A stretch of 64,000 bases of DNA from Roseobacter fucihabitans (GTDB taxonomy: Bacteria > Pseudomonadota > Alphaproteobacteria > Rhodobacterales > Rhodobacteraceae), in assembly GCF_014337925.2 (NCBI RefSeq), contig NZ_CP143423.1, forward strand, positions 1,890,501 to 1,954,500, in the 5' to 3' direction. A program made the position numbers and the translations under genes. The notes below the pieces were generated by a model. That model did no database searches and had not been told where the DNA came from. It saw only the letters and a list, made by a program, of their open reading frames with translations. Shown one piece after another: positions 1 to 8,635 of the stretch (position 1 is the stretch's first letter; the number at the start of each line of letters is the position of its first letter).

Positions 1-54
1 TTGACCTTTCGGATGGTTCGGCCATCTGGTAGCGCGATGTAGACGGAGGGTATG

Positions 55-660
55 ATGGAAGAAAGAACCGGTAAATTTGCGGGCAATGACCCGTTCCAGA
101 TCGCGCGTGATTGGCTGGCAGAAGCGGAGAAAAGCGAACCTAACGATCCCAATGCCATCGCGCTGAGCACGGTAGACGGTCAGGGGTTGCCGAACGTGCG
201 CATGGTGCTGCTCAAGGATATCGAGGCGGATGCTTTTGTTTTTTATACCAATTACGAAAGCGCCAAGGCGGGCGAATTGGAAAGCGCGGGCAAGGCCGCC
301 TTTGTAATGCATTGGAAATCCTTGCGCCGCCAGATCCGTGTGCGCGGGCTTGTGTCGCGCGAGGATGGGCCACCCGCTGATGCATATTACGCCTCGCGCT
401 CTCTTAAAAGCCGCCTGGGTGCCTGGGCGTCGCGGCAATCGCGTCCGCTCTCAAGCCGGGCCGCCCTTCTGGCAGAAGTTGCCAAGGTAACGGCAAAACA
501 TGGCCCCAACCCCAAGCGCCCCCCATTTTGGGGCGGCTTCAGACTCCAGCCGGTGGAGATCGAGTTTTGGGCGGATGGTGAGTTCCGTCTTCATGACCGA
601 TTTCGTTGGCAGCGGGCGGGGTTACAGGACGACTGGTCGATTTCGCGGCTCAATCCCTGA
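55..660 (+). CDS. pdxH: Pyridoxamine/pyridoxine 5'-phosphate oxidase
   Basis: Cytosolic FMN enzyme that oxidises pyridoxamine or pyridoxine 5'-phosphate to pyridoxal 5'-phosphate, the last step of vitamin B6 synthesis and salvage. The 201-residue product has the full family layout: an N-terminal FMN-binding strand (RMVLLKDI near residue 48), FYTNYES, the RRQIRVRG segment near residue 92, and the C-terminal substrate and FMN motif RLHDRF followed by the terminal LNP. ATG codons lie at 52 and 55. The Shine-Dalgarno GGAGG at 45-49 is five bases from the second, so I prefer 55. The gene appears complete and monocistronic. Confidence 0.95.
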   Translation: MEERTGKFAGNDPFQIARDWLAEAEKSEPNDPNAIALSTVDGQGLPNVRMVLLKDIEADAFVFYTNYESAKAGELESAGKAAFVMHWKSLRRQIRVRGLVSREDGPPADAYYASRSLKSRLGAWASRQSRPLSSRAALLAEVAKVTAKHGPNPKRPPFWGGFRLQPVEIEFWADGEFRLHDRFRWQRAGLQDDWSISRLNP

Positions 661-900
661 TTAAGGTCACACATCAAAGGGGAATTAAAAACAGTGTTTG
701 TAAGCGCACACATTTATGTGCAAAGATTATAACTGTGTTGGAATGTCAGGTGTTTACCCCAAGAAATTAAACCCTGGCGGGTAAATGTGGTGTTTTTGAG
801 GCGACAGTGTGCTTGTATTGGCCAATTTTGTTGCTTACCCGAAGGTATCGGTGCATTTTTTGTTTTAAAGTGAGAGAATGAAGTTATTTCGTCTGATACC
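661..900. other. AT-rich leader region of the cold-shock gene
   Basis: This 240-bp gene-free stretch is clearly AT-richer than the neighbouring genes and ends directly at the cold-shock ATG without an obvious Shine-Dalgarno sequence. A long structured 5' leader is typical of cold-shock mRNAs, which is the inference here. A reverse-strand open frame from 1070 to 714 covers it, but it overlaps the start of the cold-shock gene and resembles nothing I know, so I treat it as spurious. Confidence 0.4.
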
Positions 901-1473
901 ATGTTAAATAAATTTACGGCGGCTGAAAGTTTGCGTGTGAGCGATACCGAAGATATATCCCCCCGCGTGTCAGGGTTGGTTAAGTGGTTTGATCCGGTGA
1001 AAGGGTTCGGCTTCGTCGTATCTGATGCGGGTGGTCCGGATATTTTGTTGCATGTTAACGTCTTGCGCAACTTTGGACAAAGTTCCGTGGCCGATGGCGC
1101 GCGCGTCGAACTTGAAGTTCAAAAAACCGACCGGGGTGTTCAGGCGACGCATGTGATCGCGTTGCAGCCGCCCGAAACGGGTGAATCGGTAGGGCTGTCG
1201 GATATCGCAGCGCTGGATCCGGCCACCGTTGCCGCCGCACCATTAGAACCGGCGCGGGTCAAATGGTTCGACAAAGGCAAGGGTTTTGGGTTTGCGAATG
1301 TCTTTGGGCGGCGCGACGATATTTTCCTGCATATGGAAGTGCTGCGCCGCTCGGGCCTGTCTGATCTGGCACCGGGCGAGGCGCTGGCCTTGCGCGTGAT
1401 CCAGGGCAAGCGCGGACACATGGCGGCCGAAGTATTTGCCTGGGAAGCCGCGCTGGATACTTCCGACGCATGA
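901..1473 (+). CDS. Double cold-shock-domain protein
   Basis: RNA/DNA-binding protein of 190 residues with two cold-shock domains in tandem, twice the length of a single CspA. Domain 1 (about residues 25-88) shows GLVKWFDPVKGFGFVV and the RNP2-like DILLHV. Domain 2 (about 115-182) shows ARVKWFDKGKGFGF and DIFLHM. Both keep the aromatic residues that bind single-stranded nucleic acid. The family is thought to melt mRNA structure or act as antiterminators. The stop codon overlaps the start of the DUF192 gene (ATGA), so the two are probably cotranscribed. No strong ribosome-binding site is visible. Confidence 0.93.
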   Translation: MLNKFTAAESLRVSDTEDISPRVSGLVKWFDPVKGFGFVVSDAGGPDILLHVNVLRNFGQSSVADGARVELEVQKTDRGVQATHVIALQPPETGESVGLSDIAALDPATVAAAPLEPARVKWFDKGKGFGFANVFGRRDDIFLHMEVLRRSGLSDLAPGEALALRVIQGKRGHMAAEVFAWEAALDTSDA

Positions 1474-1931
1474 TCCTGCGCGCGGCGGTTGTGTTTTGCG
1501 CTTTGGGGACCGCGGGTCTCGCGCAGACCTGTCGCGAGGATGCAGTTTTTCTCAAGGGCGACTGGGGGCAGGCGCGGTTTTCTGTCGAAATCGCCGATGA
1601 TGCCGCCGAGCGGGCGCAGGGCTTGATGCACCGCGCGTTCATGCCGAGCAGTTCGGGCATGTTATTCGTCTATGAACGCCCGCAGGCTTTGTCTTTCTGG
1701 ATGCGCAACACGCTCATCCCGCTCGATTTGTTGTTCTTGGATGCTTCGGGGACGGTCAAATCCATTCACCATTCCGCGCAGCCGCTGGATGACACACCGA
1801 TTCCCGGCGGGCGCGACCTGACCCATGTGCTGGAAATCAACGGCGGGCTCGCAAAAGCGATGGGAATTGTGCCCGGCACCGTGATGCGCCACCCAACATT
1901 TTCCGGTCTTGAGGCGGTTTGGCCCTGTTAG
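1470..1931 (+). CDS. DUF192 family exported protein
   Basis: A 153-residue protein with a short N-terminal signal peptide (MILRAAVVFCALGTAGLAQ) followed by a DUF192 domain. Visible family features are the GLMHR motif near residue 51, the LSFWMRNTLIPLDLLFLD core and the GRDLTHVLEING segment. DUF192 proteins are small periplasmic or surface beta-barrels of unknown biochemical role. In Rhodobacterales they commonly follow a cold-shock gene. The start overlaps the preceding stop codon by four bases, implying translational coupling. Confidence 0.88.
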   Translation: MILRAAVVFCALGTAGLAQTCREDAVFLKGDWGQARFSVEIADDAAERAQGLMHRAFMPSSSGMLFVYERPQALSFWMRNTLIPLDLLFLDASGTVKSIHHSAQPLDDTPIPGGRDLTHVLEINGGLAKAMGIVPGTVMRHPTFSGLEAVWPC

Positions 1932-1972
1932 GGCTTTTCAAACCCGCGCGCCCCGTCTAAAGAGTGCTTCGT

Positions 1973-2049
1973 CGGAGCGTGGCGCAGCCTGGTAGCGCAC
2001 CTGTTTTGGGTACAGGGGGTCGGAGGTTCGAATCCTCTCGCTCCGACCA
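1973..2049 (+). tRNA. tRNA-Pro (anticodon TGG)
   Basis: A full 77-nt cloverleaf: acceptor arms cggagcg and cgctccg, D-arm gcgcagcctggtagcgc, anticodon stem cctgt/acagg around loop TTTGGGT, T-arm ggttcgaatcc, discriminator A and an encoded CCA end. Anticodon TGG reads CCA and other proline codons. No duplicated tRNA 3' end that would mark an integrated element is visible downstream. Confidence 0.97.
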
Positions 2050-2178
2050 TTTTCCAGTCTTTGAATTTGTTGATGTGGGCTGCGGTGATCCGCGCCGCAT
2101 CGTGGTGCCTTGTGGTTGTTGTCCGTCGTGGCCTGCCTTGATCCCGCGTGACAGGGAATCGTCTGCGACTCACCACGT

Positions 2179-2194
2179 CCACAACATCTAGTGG
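2179..2194. promoter_or_regulatory. Palindromic box, candidate NrdR site (distal)
   Basis: The 16-mer ccacaacatctagtgg is an imperfect dyad. It recurs with a single difference at 2610-2625, in the leader of the class II ribonucleotide reductase gene. The shape (CACAACAT-TAGTG) resembles operator boxes of the ribonucleotide-reductase repressor NrdR. The assignment is inferred from position and likeness only. Confidence 0.35.
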
Positions 2195-2452
2195 ATGCCC
2201 CGAGGGCCGAGCGGCGAACCCGCTAGATATGGGGATGCCTGCGGGCATGATCAGCGGTCAGATGCCATAAAACTGTAACATGGCGTGAATATGGTTAAGG
2301 GTTGAAAGGCGCGCGCGCCTGCAGCGTCAAATTGTATCTCTGCGCCTCGCGACTGTGGATTAATTCAAGTGCTACATCAACCTGCGTTGCTAAAGGGGCC
2401 TATCCATTGGGGTATTGGGCACCATAGGCACCGAAGGCGTTAACCGCCCGCT

Positions 2453-2475
2453 TGTGGATATTAACTTTGCATTAA
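2453..2475. promoter_or_regulatory. Overlapping DnaA-like box and CtrA-type site upstream of nrdJ
   Basis: Positions 2453-2461 (tgtggatat) are one base off the reverse DnaA box TGTGGATAA. From 2461, ttaactttgcattaa fits the alphaproteobacterial CtrA consensus TTAA-N7-TTAA exactly. The same two kinds of site recur at 28.6-28.7 kb. Their location about 350 bp before the ribonucleotide reductase start suggests cell-cycle control of dNTP supply. Binding is inferred from motif match only. Confidence 0.4.
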
Positions 2476-2603
2476 TATGTTGAATCACACGCGCTGGCTG
2501 GGTGCTCAAAACGGACAGGCCGTCAAGCGGTCGTCTGTCAAAAAAACTGTAAAAATTTCGTTGACCGGATAGGGTCCAATACGTCAGATTGTGGAGGCCG
2601 ACG

Positions 2604-2720
2604 ATGACGCCACAACATGTAGTGGTTAAACGCACAGAGGTGCATCGACGGACCAAGGGCAGACAGACGAAACATACCATCGTTCTGACGCAAACCGGCA
2701 GCACCCTATCGCGGTGCTGA
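2604..2720 (+). CDS. Candidate short basic leader peptide (38 aa)
   Basis: An open frame of 38 codons beginning MTPQHVVVKRTEVHRRTKG, rich in Arg, Lys, His and Thr, with a good Shine-Dalgarno GGAGG at 2593-2597 placed correctly for the ATG. It ends 100 bp before the ribonucleotide reductase start, so it could be a small leader or regulatory peptide. Against this, it overlaps a candidate operator box (2610-2625) and I recognise no homologue. Low confidence. Confidence 0.3.
   Translation: MTPQHVVVKRTEVHRRTKGRQTKHTIVLTQTGSTLSRC
2610..2625. promoter_or_regulatory. Palindromic box, candidate NrdR site (proximal)
   Basis: ccacaacatgtagtgg is a near-perfect dyad differing by one base from the copy at 2179-2194. 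A weaker related dyad (ccaatacgtcagattgtgg, 2578-2596) lies about 32 bp away centre to centre. That roughly three-turn spacing is typical of paired NrdR boxes. The target would be the ribonucleotide reductase gene starting at 2821. Inferred, not proven. Confidence 0.42.
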
Positions 2721-2820
2721 TCGAGTTTGGTTTACCGCCCCGGGTCCACGGCATGAGTGAGGCGTTCTGCTATGGCAGGATCGGCTCTTTGATGAAGACG
2801 CTGAAGATGAGGCAGCTAAA

Positions 2821-5800
2821 ATGAAAATTGAACGTAAATTCACCAAAGTCGACCATGACGCCTATTCAGAGCTGGATTTTGTGACGACCGCGTCCGAAAT
2901 CCGCAACCCGGATGGCACCATCGTGTTCCGCCTGGACGATGTCGAGGTCCCCTCCTCCTGGAGCCAGGTCGCCAGTGACGTGATCGCGCAGAAATATTTC
3001 CGCAAAGCGGGCGTCCCATCGGCCACGAAAAAGGTCAAAGAAAAAGGCGTTCCCGAATTCCTGTGGCGCTCTGTCCCGGCTGAAGGCGCGGAAATGGGCG
3101 GTGAAACATCCTCCAAGCAAGTGTTCGACCGGTTGGCCGGTGCCTGGGCCTATTGGGGTTGGAAAGGTGGCTATTTCACCACCGAATCCGATGCGCGCGC
3201 CTATTTTGACGAAATGCGCCACATGCTGGCCAGCCAACGCGCCGCACCGAATAGCCCCCAGTGGTTCAACACGGGTCTGCATTGGGCCTACGGCATCGAC
3301 GGCCCCGCACAGGGCCACCATTACGTCGATTACAAAACCGGCAAATTGACCAAATCAAAGTCCTCATACGAACACCCACAGCCCCATGCGTGCTTTATCC
3401 AGTCAGTCTCAGACGACCTCGTAAATGACGGTGGCATCATGGATCTGTGGGTGCGCGAAGCGCGGCTGTTCAAATACGGCTCCGGAACCGGAACGAACTT
3501 CTCCTCCTTGCGCGGCGCCGGGGAAAGCCTGTCAGGCGGGGGTAAATCCTCCGGCCTGATGGGTTTCCTCAAAATCGGGGACCGCGCGGCGGGCGCGATC
3601 AAATCGGGTGGCACCACGCGGCGTGCGGCGAAAATGGTAATCGTGGATGCGGATCACCCCGACATCGAGGATTTCATCAACTGGAAGGTGATTGAGGAGC
3701 AGAAAGTGGCGAGCATCGTCGCAGGCTCCAAGATGCATGAACAAAAACTGAACCTCTTGTTCGCGGCGATCAAAGCATGGGACGGCGCGGTTGAAGACGC
3801 CTATGACCCGGCCAAGAACGACGCGCTGAAGCAGGCGGTCCGCGAGGCGAAAAAGGTTTCGATCCCAGAGACATATGTAAAACGCGTACTGGATTATGCC
3901 AAGCAGGGTCACACCTCGATTGAATTCCCGACCTATGACACCGATTGGGACTCCGAGGCCTATAATTCGGTCTCCGGGCAAAACTCCAACAATTCGATCC
4001 GCGTGACCAACGCTTTCCTGACCGCCGTTGAAAAAGACGCCGATTGGGAATTGATCAACCGGGTCAACGGCAAGGTTACAAAGACCGTCAAGGCGCGTGA
4101 ACTCTGGGAACAAATCGGCCATGCCGCATGGGCCTGCGCTGATCCGGGCATCCAATATCACGATACGGTCAACGACTGGCACACCTGCCCCGAGGACGGT
4201 GCCATTCGCGGATCGAATCCCTGCTCGGAATACATGTTCCTCGATGACACGGCCTGTAACCTGGCATCGATGAACCTGCTGACCTTCCTCAAGGATGGTG
4301 TGTTTCAGGTCGAGGATTATATGCATGCGGCGCGTCTGTGGACCGTGACGCTGGAAATTTCCGTGATGATGGCGCAATTCCCGTCCAAGGAAATCGCGCA
4401 ACGGTCTTATGATTTCCGCACATTGGGTCTGGGCTATGCCAACATCGGCGGCTTGCTGATGAACATGGGGTATTCCTATGACAGCTCTGAGGGGCGTGCC
4501 CTTTGTGGTGCGCTGACGGCGATCATGACGGGTGTGTCCTATGCGACCTCTGCCGAAATGGCGGGCGAGTTGGGACCGTTTCCGGGCTATGAAAAGAACA
4601 GCGCGCATATGCTGCGGGTGATCCGCAATCACCGTGCTGCGGCCAATGGCAAACTTGACGGTTATGAAAGCCTGGCGGTCAATCCGGTGGCGCTAGATCA
4701 TCGCAGCTGCCCCGATCAGCGTCTGGTCGAAATTGCGCGCAGCAGCTGGGATCATGCCTTGGAGTTGGGCGAAAAGCACGGCTACCGCAATGCGCAGGTT
4801 TCTGTGATCGCGCCAACCGGCACCATCGGTCTGGTCATGGATTGCGACACCACGGGCATCGAGCCGGATTTCGCCCTGGTGAAGTTCAAGAAACTCGCGG
4901 GGGGTGGATACTTCAAGATCATCAACCAATCCGTCCCCGGTGCGCTTGAAAAGCTCGGCTATGGTTCCGCGCAGATCGAAGAAATCGTATCCTATGCGGT
5001 CGGTCACGGCACCATCGGCAACGCACCCGGCATCAACCACACGTCGCTCGCCGGGCATGGTTTTGGTCCCAATGAATTGGCCAAGGTGGATGGCGCGTTG
5101 GCCTCGGCCTTTGACATCCGGTTTGTGTTTAACCAATGGACGCTGGGCGAAGCGTTCTGCACGCAGGTGCTGGGGATCCCAGCGGCAAAGCTGAATGATC
5201 CGACGTTTGATTTGTTGCGTCATCTGGGGTTCTCCAAGAAAGACATTGATGCGGCCAATGATCACGTTTGTGGCACCATGACGCTCGAAGGTGCGCCTTT
5301 CCTCAAGGATGAGCACCTGAGCATCTTTGATTGCGCCAACCCCTGCGGCAAGAAGGGCAAGCGGTATCTGTCGGTTAACAGCCACATCCACATGATGGCC
5401 GCAGCACAGTCGTTCATTTCCGGCGCGATCTCCAAAACGATCAACATGCCCAATGATGTGACCATCGAGGATTGCCAGAAGGCCTATGAACTCAGCTGGT
5501 CGCTGGGTGTCAAAGCCAATGCGCTCTACCGCGACGGCTCCAAACTCAGCCAACCGCTCGCCGCATCGCTGGTGGAGGATGATGAGGACGCCCAGGAGGT
5601 GCTCGAAAGCGGTAATGCCCATGAAAAGGCCGCCGTTCTGGCCGAAAAGATCGTCGAGAAAATCATCGTCAAGGAGATCGTGAAGTCGCATCGTGAAAAG
5701 ATGCCGCAGCGTCGTAAAGGCTACACGCAAAAAGCCATCGTCGGCGGGCATAAGGTCTATTTGCGCACCGGCGAATACGAGGACGGCAAGATCGGTGAGA

Positions 5801-6471
5801 TTTTCATCGACATGCATAAGGAAGGCGCGGGTTTCCGGGCGATGATGAACAACTTTGCGATCGCGGTCTCCGTGGGTCTGCAATATGGCGTGCCGCTGGA
5901 GGAGTTCGTGGACGCCTTCACCTTCACCAAATTCGAGCCCGCGGGCATGGTGCAGGGCAATGAGACCATCAAGAACGCCACCTCGATCCTGGACTATGTG
6001 TTCCGCGAATTGGCCGTATCCTATCTGGATCGCACGGATCTGGCGCATGTCGCCCCCGCGGGTCACACGTTCGACGATCTGGGCCGGGGCGAGGAGGAAG
6101 GCGTGAGCAACGTCTCCGAATTGTCCGAAACGGCGGCGGCGAAGTCGTTGGAAGTGCTCAAGCAAATCAGCTCAACAGGGTATCTGCGCAACCGGATGCC
6201 ACAGGAGTTGGTGGTTTTGCAGGGCGGTCAGGGGTTTGCCGACCGGGCGGTCGCCTTTGACGGGCTGTCGCCTGTTGCTGAGGGTAATGTCGCCGTGGCC
6301 ATGGCGAGCACGGCTATCGCCAGCGGATCCATCAGCATGGACGCGCGCACCAAGGCCAAGATGCAGGGCTATGAGGGCGAGGCTTGCGGCGAATGTGGCA
6401 ACTACACGCTGGTGCGCAACGGGACTTGCATGAAGTGCAACACCTGTGGCGGGACGTCTGGGTGTAGCTGA
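2821..6471 (+). CDS. nrdJ: Class II (adenosylcobalamin-dependent) ribonucleoside reductase
   Basis: Reduces ribonucleotides to deoxyribonucleotides with adenosylcobalamin as radical source, so no oxygen-dependent NrdB partner is needed. The 1216-residue product has the usual length of alphaproteobacterial NrdJ. It carries the active-site signature NPCSEYMF (about residue 464), a second catalytic segment APTGTIGLV (about 664), [10 protein letters not shown], and a cysteine-rich tail with [10 protein letters not shown] and CMKCNTCGG that probably binds zinc and recycles the active-site disulfide. The ATG follows GAGG with normal spacing. The leader has candidate CtrA, DnaA and NrdR sites. No cobalamin riboswitch was recognised. 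Confidence 0.97.
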   Translation: MKIERKFTKVDHDAYSELDFVTTASEIRNPDGTIVFRLDDVEVPSSWSQVASDVIAQKYFRKAGVPSATKKVKEKGVPEFLWRSVPAEGAEMGGETSSKQVFDRLAGAWAYWGWKGGYFTTESDARAYFDEMRHMLASQRAAPNSPQWFNTGLHWAYGIDGPAQGHHYVDYKTGKLTKSKSSYEHPQPHACFIQSVSDDLVNDGGIMDLWVREARLFKYGSGTGTNFSSLRGAGESLSGGGKSSGLMGFLKIGDRAAGAIKSGGTTRRAAKMVIVDADHPDIEDFINWKVIEEQKVASIVAGSKMHEQKLNLLFAAIKAWDGAVEDAYDPAKNDALKQAVREAKKVSIPETYVKRVLDYAKQGHTSIEFPTYDTDWDSEAYNSVSGQNSNNSIRVTNAFLTAVEKDADWELINRVNGKVTKTVKARELWEQIGHAAWACADPGIQYHDTVNDWHTCPEDGAIRGSNPCSEYMFLDDTACNLASMNLLTFLKDGVFQVEDYMHAARLWTVTLEISVMMAQFPSKEIAQRSYDFRTLGLGYANIGGLLMNMGYSYDSSEGRALCGALTAIMTGVSYATSAEMAGELGPFPGYEKNSAHMLRVIRNHRAAANGKLDGYESLAVNPVALDHRSCPDQRLVEIARSSWDHALELGEKHGYRNAQVSVIAPTGTIGLVMDCDTTGIEPDFALVKFKKLAGGGYFKIINQSVPGALEKLGYGSAQIEEIVSYAVGHGTIGNAPGINHTSLAGHGFGPNELAKVDGALASAFDIRFVFNQWTLGEAFCTQVLGIPAAKLNDPTFDLLRHLGFSKKDIDAANDHVCGTMTLEGAPFLKDEHLSIFDCANPCGKKGKRYLSVNSHIHMMAAAQSFISGAISKTINMPNDVTIEDCQKAYELSWSLGVKANALYRDGSKLSQPLAASLVEDDEDAQEVLESGNAHEKAAVLAEKIVEKIIVKEIVKSHREKMPQRRKGYTQKAIVGGHKVYLRTGEYEDGKIGEIFIDMHKEGAGFRAMMNNFAIAVSVGLQYGVPLEEFVDAFTFTKFEPAGMVQGNETIKNATSILDYVFRELAVSYLDRTDLAHVAPAGHTFDDLGRGEEEGVSNVSELSETAAAKSLEVLKQISSTGYLRNRMPQELVVLQGGQGFADRAVAFDGLSPVAEGNVAVAMASTAIASGSISMDARTKAKMQGYEGEACGECGNYTLVRNGTCMKCNTCGGTSGCS

Positions 6472-6483
6472 GGGGGGCATGTT

Positions 6484-6972
6484 ATGAGTAGGATGAACTA
6501 CGACAATCTGCCTGAAAATACGGCGATCAACGAAGAAGGGATGAAAAGAAAGAAATCGGTTGGAGTCAGTCTCGATAATCGCAAATATATCACTCTAAAT
6601 AATCCCAACATCAAAAACTATGACATCGCTATTGATGCGACAAACTCTCATCACGTAGTTGTAAACGGTTTGAAGACTGAGGATTGCCGAGTTTCTCTAG
6701 TGGGTCACGGTACGAATAACCTCACGATGCTAAACATGGAGATCAATGGCTTTAAGCTAACTGACTTCACTGGAGATTTTGATTTTCTATCGGTGACTTC
6801 GGCTGACGAAATATTATTTCTCGGTGAAATCCTGACGACTGCGGACTTCAGAGATCGTCTGGAACTTCTGAAATCCAGTAAACTTGGTTTCTTTCTTAGA
6901 GATAGAGACTTTGGTGATTGGATTGGTTTGGCAGGGCTCCTCATTGGATTGAGTCAGTGTGTGAAGGGATAA
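6484..6972 (+). CDS. AT-rich orphan protein of unknown function
   Basis: A 162-residue protein I do not recognise. The middle section alternates short beta strands with Asn and Gly turns (for example HHVVVNGLKTEDCRVSLVG and NNLTMLNMEINGF), reminiscent of one or two turns of a right-handed beta-helix. The end is a short hydrophobic segment (DWIGLAGLLIGLS). No signal peptide is visible. The start is well supported by a GGGGGG Shine-Dalgarno six bases upstream. Base composition is far more AT-rich than nrdJ, only 12 bp upstream, and codon usage differs, so the gene is probably a recent acquisition. Confidence 0.7.
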   Translation: MSRMNYDNLPENTAINEEGMKRKKSVGVSLDNRKYITLNNPNIKNYDIAIDATNSHHVVVNGLKTEDCRVSLVGHGTNNLTMLNMEINGFKLTDFTGDFDFLSVTSADEILFLGEILTTADFRDRLELLKSSKLGFFLRDRDFGDWIGLAGLLIGLSQCVKG

Positions 6973-7382
6973 TAAGAACACGTGCCGGCAATGGCGCGTA
7001 GGGGTGTCGGCTGACCAAGACCGGTCGGCATCCTGACGAAACAGAAGCGGGTAGAGTTAATGCTCTTTTGCGTTCAACATTGGAGGGGTGAGACTACGCA
7101 GAAAACGAAGTCGTTTTCCGCTCTGTCTCACTCGTCGGAAATTCTTCGGATTTCCAACGTGATTGGGGACGGGCAGGGTGGGACCTTGGCCTCTCTAATA
7201 TCCAGCGGAGAGAGACAGAGTAGGTTTTTTTTGCCGAAAACCCGCTCTGTTTCTTTCCACGAAAAATCTTTGGATTTTTCATGGGACAAGGGAGCGGATG
7301 CGTTCGTTCCTGGCGACGTTCAGGCCGCAGGCAAAAAAATACCGAGCGGTTAATATATTGAGCCTGAACGGCGAAACTGAAT
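6973..7382 (+). ncRNA. Hairpin-rich gene-free stretch, candidate structured RNA
   Basis: No convincing gene lies here. The sequence holds several short hairpins: gaaaacgaagtcgttttc near 7099, ggaaattcttcggatttcc near 7138, and gaaaaatctttggatttttc near 7260. There is also a longer inverted repeat pairing agacagagtaggtttt with aaaacccgctctgtttct (about 7211-7256). The blocks at about 7110-7175 and 7235-7300 look like diverged tandem copies. The stretch ends at the strong terminator at 7383. I infer a structured transcript. It does not match tmRNA, RNase P RNA, 6S or SRP RNA as far as I can see, and the strand is inferred from the terminator. Confidence 0.35.
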
Positions 7383-7409
7383 GGGGCTCTGCGGGGCCCC
7401 ATTTTTTTT
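7383..7409 (+). terminator. Rho-independent terminator
   Basis: GC-rich hairpin ggggctctgcggggcccc followed by an A and a run of eight T. This is the clearest intrinsic terminator in the window. It closes a 410-bp stretch with no recognised gene. Confidence 0.85.
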
Positions 7410-7453
7410 GTGCGGTACCCAAAATCGAGGGGTGTGTTTGGAAGGTGCTGTTT

Positions 7454-7526
7454 GCAAAGGTGGCCTGAAAGCCCACCCTACGGTGCATAAGAATAGCCGT
7501 AAGGTGGGCTTTCAGGCCACCTTTGC
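7454..7526. repeat. Long inverted repeat, family A copy 1
   Basis: Thirty-base arms beginning gcaaaggtggcctgaaag and ending gggctttcaggccacctttgc flank a 13-base loop, with one mismatch. A related copy sits at 14076-14130 with the same internal asymmetry (CTACGG in the left arm, CCGTAAGG in the right). This one lies just 3' of the sigma factor gene and may act as its terminator. Confidence 0.85.
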
Positions 7527-7530
7527 TCGG

Positions 7531-8034
7531 CTAGAACAATTCCGAAACAGGTGCTTTCTGTTTCAACCCCATCTCCTTGCGCAGCTTTGCCCTTGCCCGC
7601 GCCAAACGCGACATGACCGTTCCGACGGGTAGGCCTGTGAGCCGTGCCAACGACGCAGGGCTGGTTTCGCCCGCCGCGATCATCTGGATCAAAAGGGCCT
7701 GGTTTTCAGGCAGACGGCCAACAGCAGCGACGATCTCGGCAAAGGCCATGCGCGTTGGCGCATCCGGCAAAACGGCCATACTGTCCTCTTCCAGCGGATC
7801 GGTGGGTCTTTCAGATCGCCATTTCTGCCGTGCCAGATTGCGCAGAACCGTCATGGCATAGCGTTCGAGATCTTCCACCTCGGTGCCACTATGCAGCGCA
7901 GACCATAATTTCAGCGCCGCCTCCTGCGCCAGATCATCGGCATCGCTCTGGCTGTCACTCAGACGCTTTGCCCGCGTTGCCAGGCGTGGCAGCAGAGCGT
8001 TCAGATCATCGGGTTGTCTGTGAAGATCATGCAT
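7531..8034 (-). CDS. ECF-family RNA polymerase sigma factor
   Basis: A 167-residue sigma-70 family protein of the extracytoplasmic-function class. Region 2 (about residues 10-75) includes DADDLAQEAALKLW and the YAMTVLRNLARQKWR segment expected to contact the -10 element. Region 4 (about 100-155) ends with TGLPVGTVMSRLARARAKLRK, the helix-turn-helix for the -35 element. No anti-sigma gene is adjacent. The only close neighbour is a divergently transcribed EF-hand protein, a possible target. The target promoter cannot be read from the sequence. Confidence 0.88.
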   Translation of the reverse strand: MHDLHRQPDDLNALLPRLATRAKRLSDSQSDADDLAQEAALKLWSALHSGTEVEDLERYAMTVLRNLARQKWRSERPTDPLEEDSMAVLPDAPTRMAFAEIVAAVGRLPENQALLIQMIAAGETSPASLARLTGLPVGTVMSRLARARAKLRKEMGLKQKAPVSELF

Positions 8035-8298
8035 GTCGCGTTCCTTTTTGCCGGGACTGGATCAAACATGGCATGTCTGGCGCAGGTCACCAGATGGGGG
8101 GATTTTGCCGATGGCACCTTTGCGCTCTTTTTCGGCAACGCCTTGCCACCCCGGCGGGCGGGGATCGGCGGGGAATGGCGCGATAGCACCACGTACCACT
8201 GGGGCAGGGACGCAACCGGCGCTTCCCGCATCTTACTGGGTGAGGCGCATGAGAGCGCCTTGGAACACTTATGTTCAAACTTTAACGGGAGATCCCAC

Positions 8299-8535
8299 AT
8301 GACACTGTTCAACAAACCAACCATCGCTCTGATCGCTCTGATGTCGGCTTCTGGCGCAGTGGCCGCGCTGAGTGCGGACACGAATGGGGACGGCGTTTTG
8401 ACCATCGACGAGGTGCAGGCCGTATACCCGGACGTGACGGCTGAGGCTTTCTCCACGATGGATCTTAATGCGGATGGCGCGCTGGACGAAGCAGAAGTGC
8501 AATCGGCGCAGGAAGCAGGGCTGATGCCAGCCTAA
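8299..8535 (+). CDS. Small exported EF-hand calcium-binding protein
   Basis: A 78-residue protein with an N-terminal hydrophobic signal-like segment (TIALIALMSASGAVAALSA) and two canonical 12-residue EF-hand loops, DTNGDGVLTIDE and DLNADGALDEAE. Each starts with Asp and ends with Glu, so calcium binding is likely. The open frame extends upstream to 8014, but the ATG at 8299 follows GGGAG at good spacing and starts a plausible signal peptide, so I use it. It is divergent from the ECF sigma gene and may be periplasmic. Confidence 0.8.
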   Translation: MTLFNKPTIALIALMSASGAVAALSADTNGDGVLTIDEVQAVYPDVTAEAFSTMDLNADGALDEAEVQSAQEAGLMPA

Positions 8536-8595
8536 ATCGCCGAAAGCCTGAGCTTGTCCGACCCTCACTGATCGGCGAGCATATCAGGATCAACG

Positions 8596-8629
8596 TGCCC
8601 GGTTCCACCCCCAGGAACCGGGCATTTTC
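8596..8629. terminator. Terminator hairpin between convergent genes
   Basis: tgcccggttcc and ggaaccgggca form an 11-bp perfect stem with a 7-base loop, followed by tttt. It lies between the EF-hand gene and the oppositely oriented methyltransferase gene and could serve the EF-hand transcript. Confidence 0.75.
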
Positions 8630-8635
8630 GTGTAA

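Noticed and set aside
714-1070. Reverse-strand frame overlapping the cold-shock gene start
   Set aside because: No recognisable features. It overlaps a certain gene and an AT-rich leader.
1973-2049. tRNA-Pro as attachment site of an integrated element
   Set aside because: No duplicate of the tRNA 3' end and no integrase gene occur downstream.
2050-2820. Cobalamin riboswitch before the B12-dependent reductase gene
   Set aside because: I could not find the conserved B12-box sequence or the expected long paired structure. Only short dyads are present.
4693-6165. Long reverse-strand frame opposite nrdJ (490 codons), and a similar one at 3532-4632
   Set aside because: They lie wholly opposite a strongly conserved gene, have His- and Arg-rich compositions typical of antisense frames in GC-rich DNA, and lack ribosome-binding sites.
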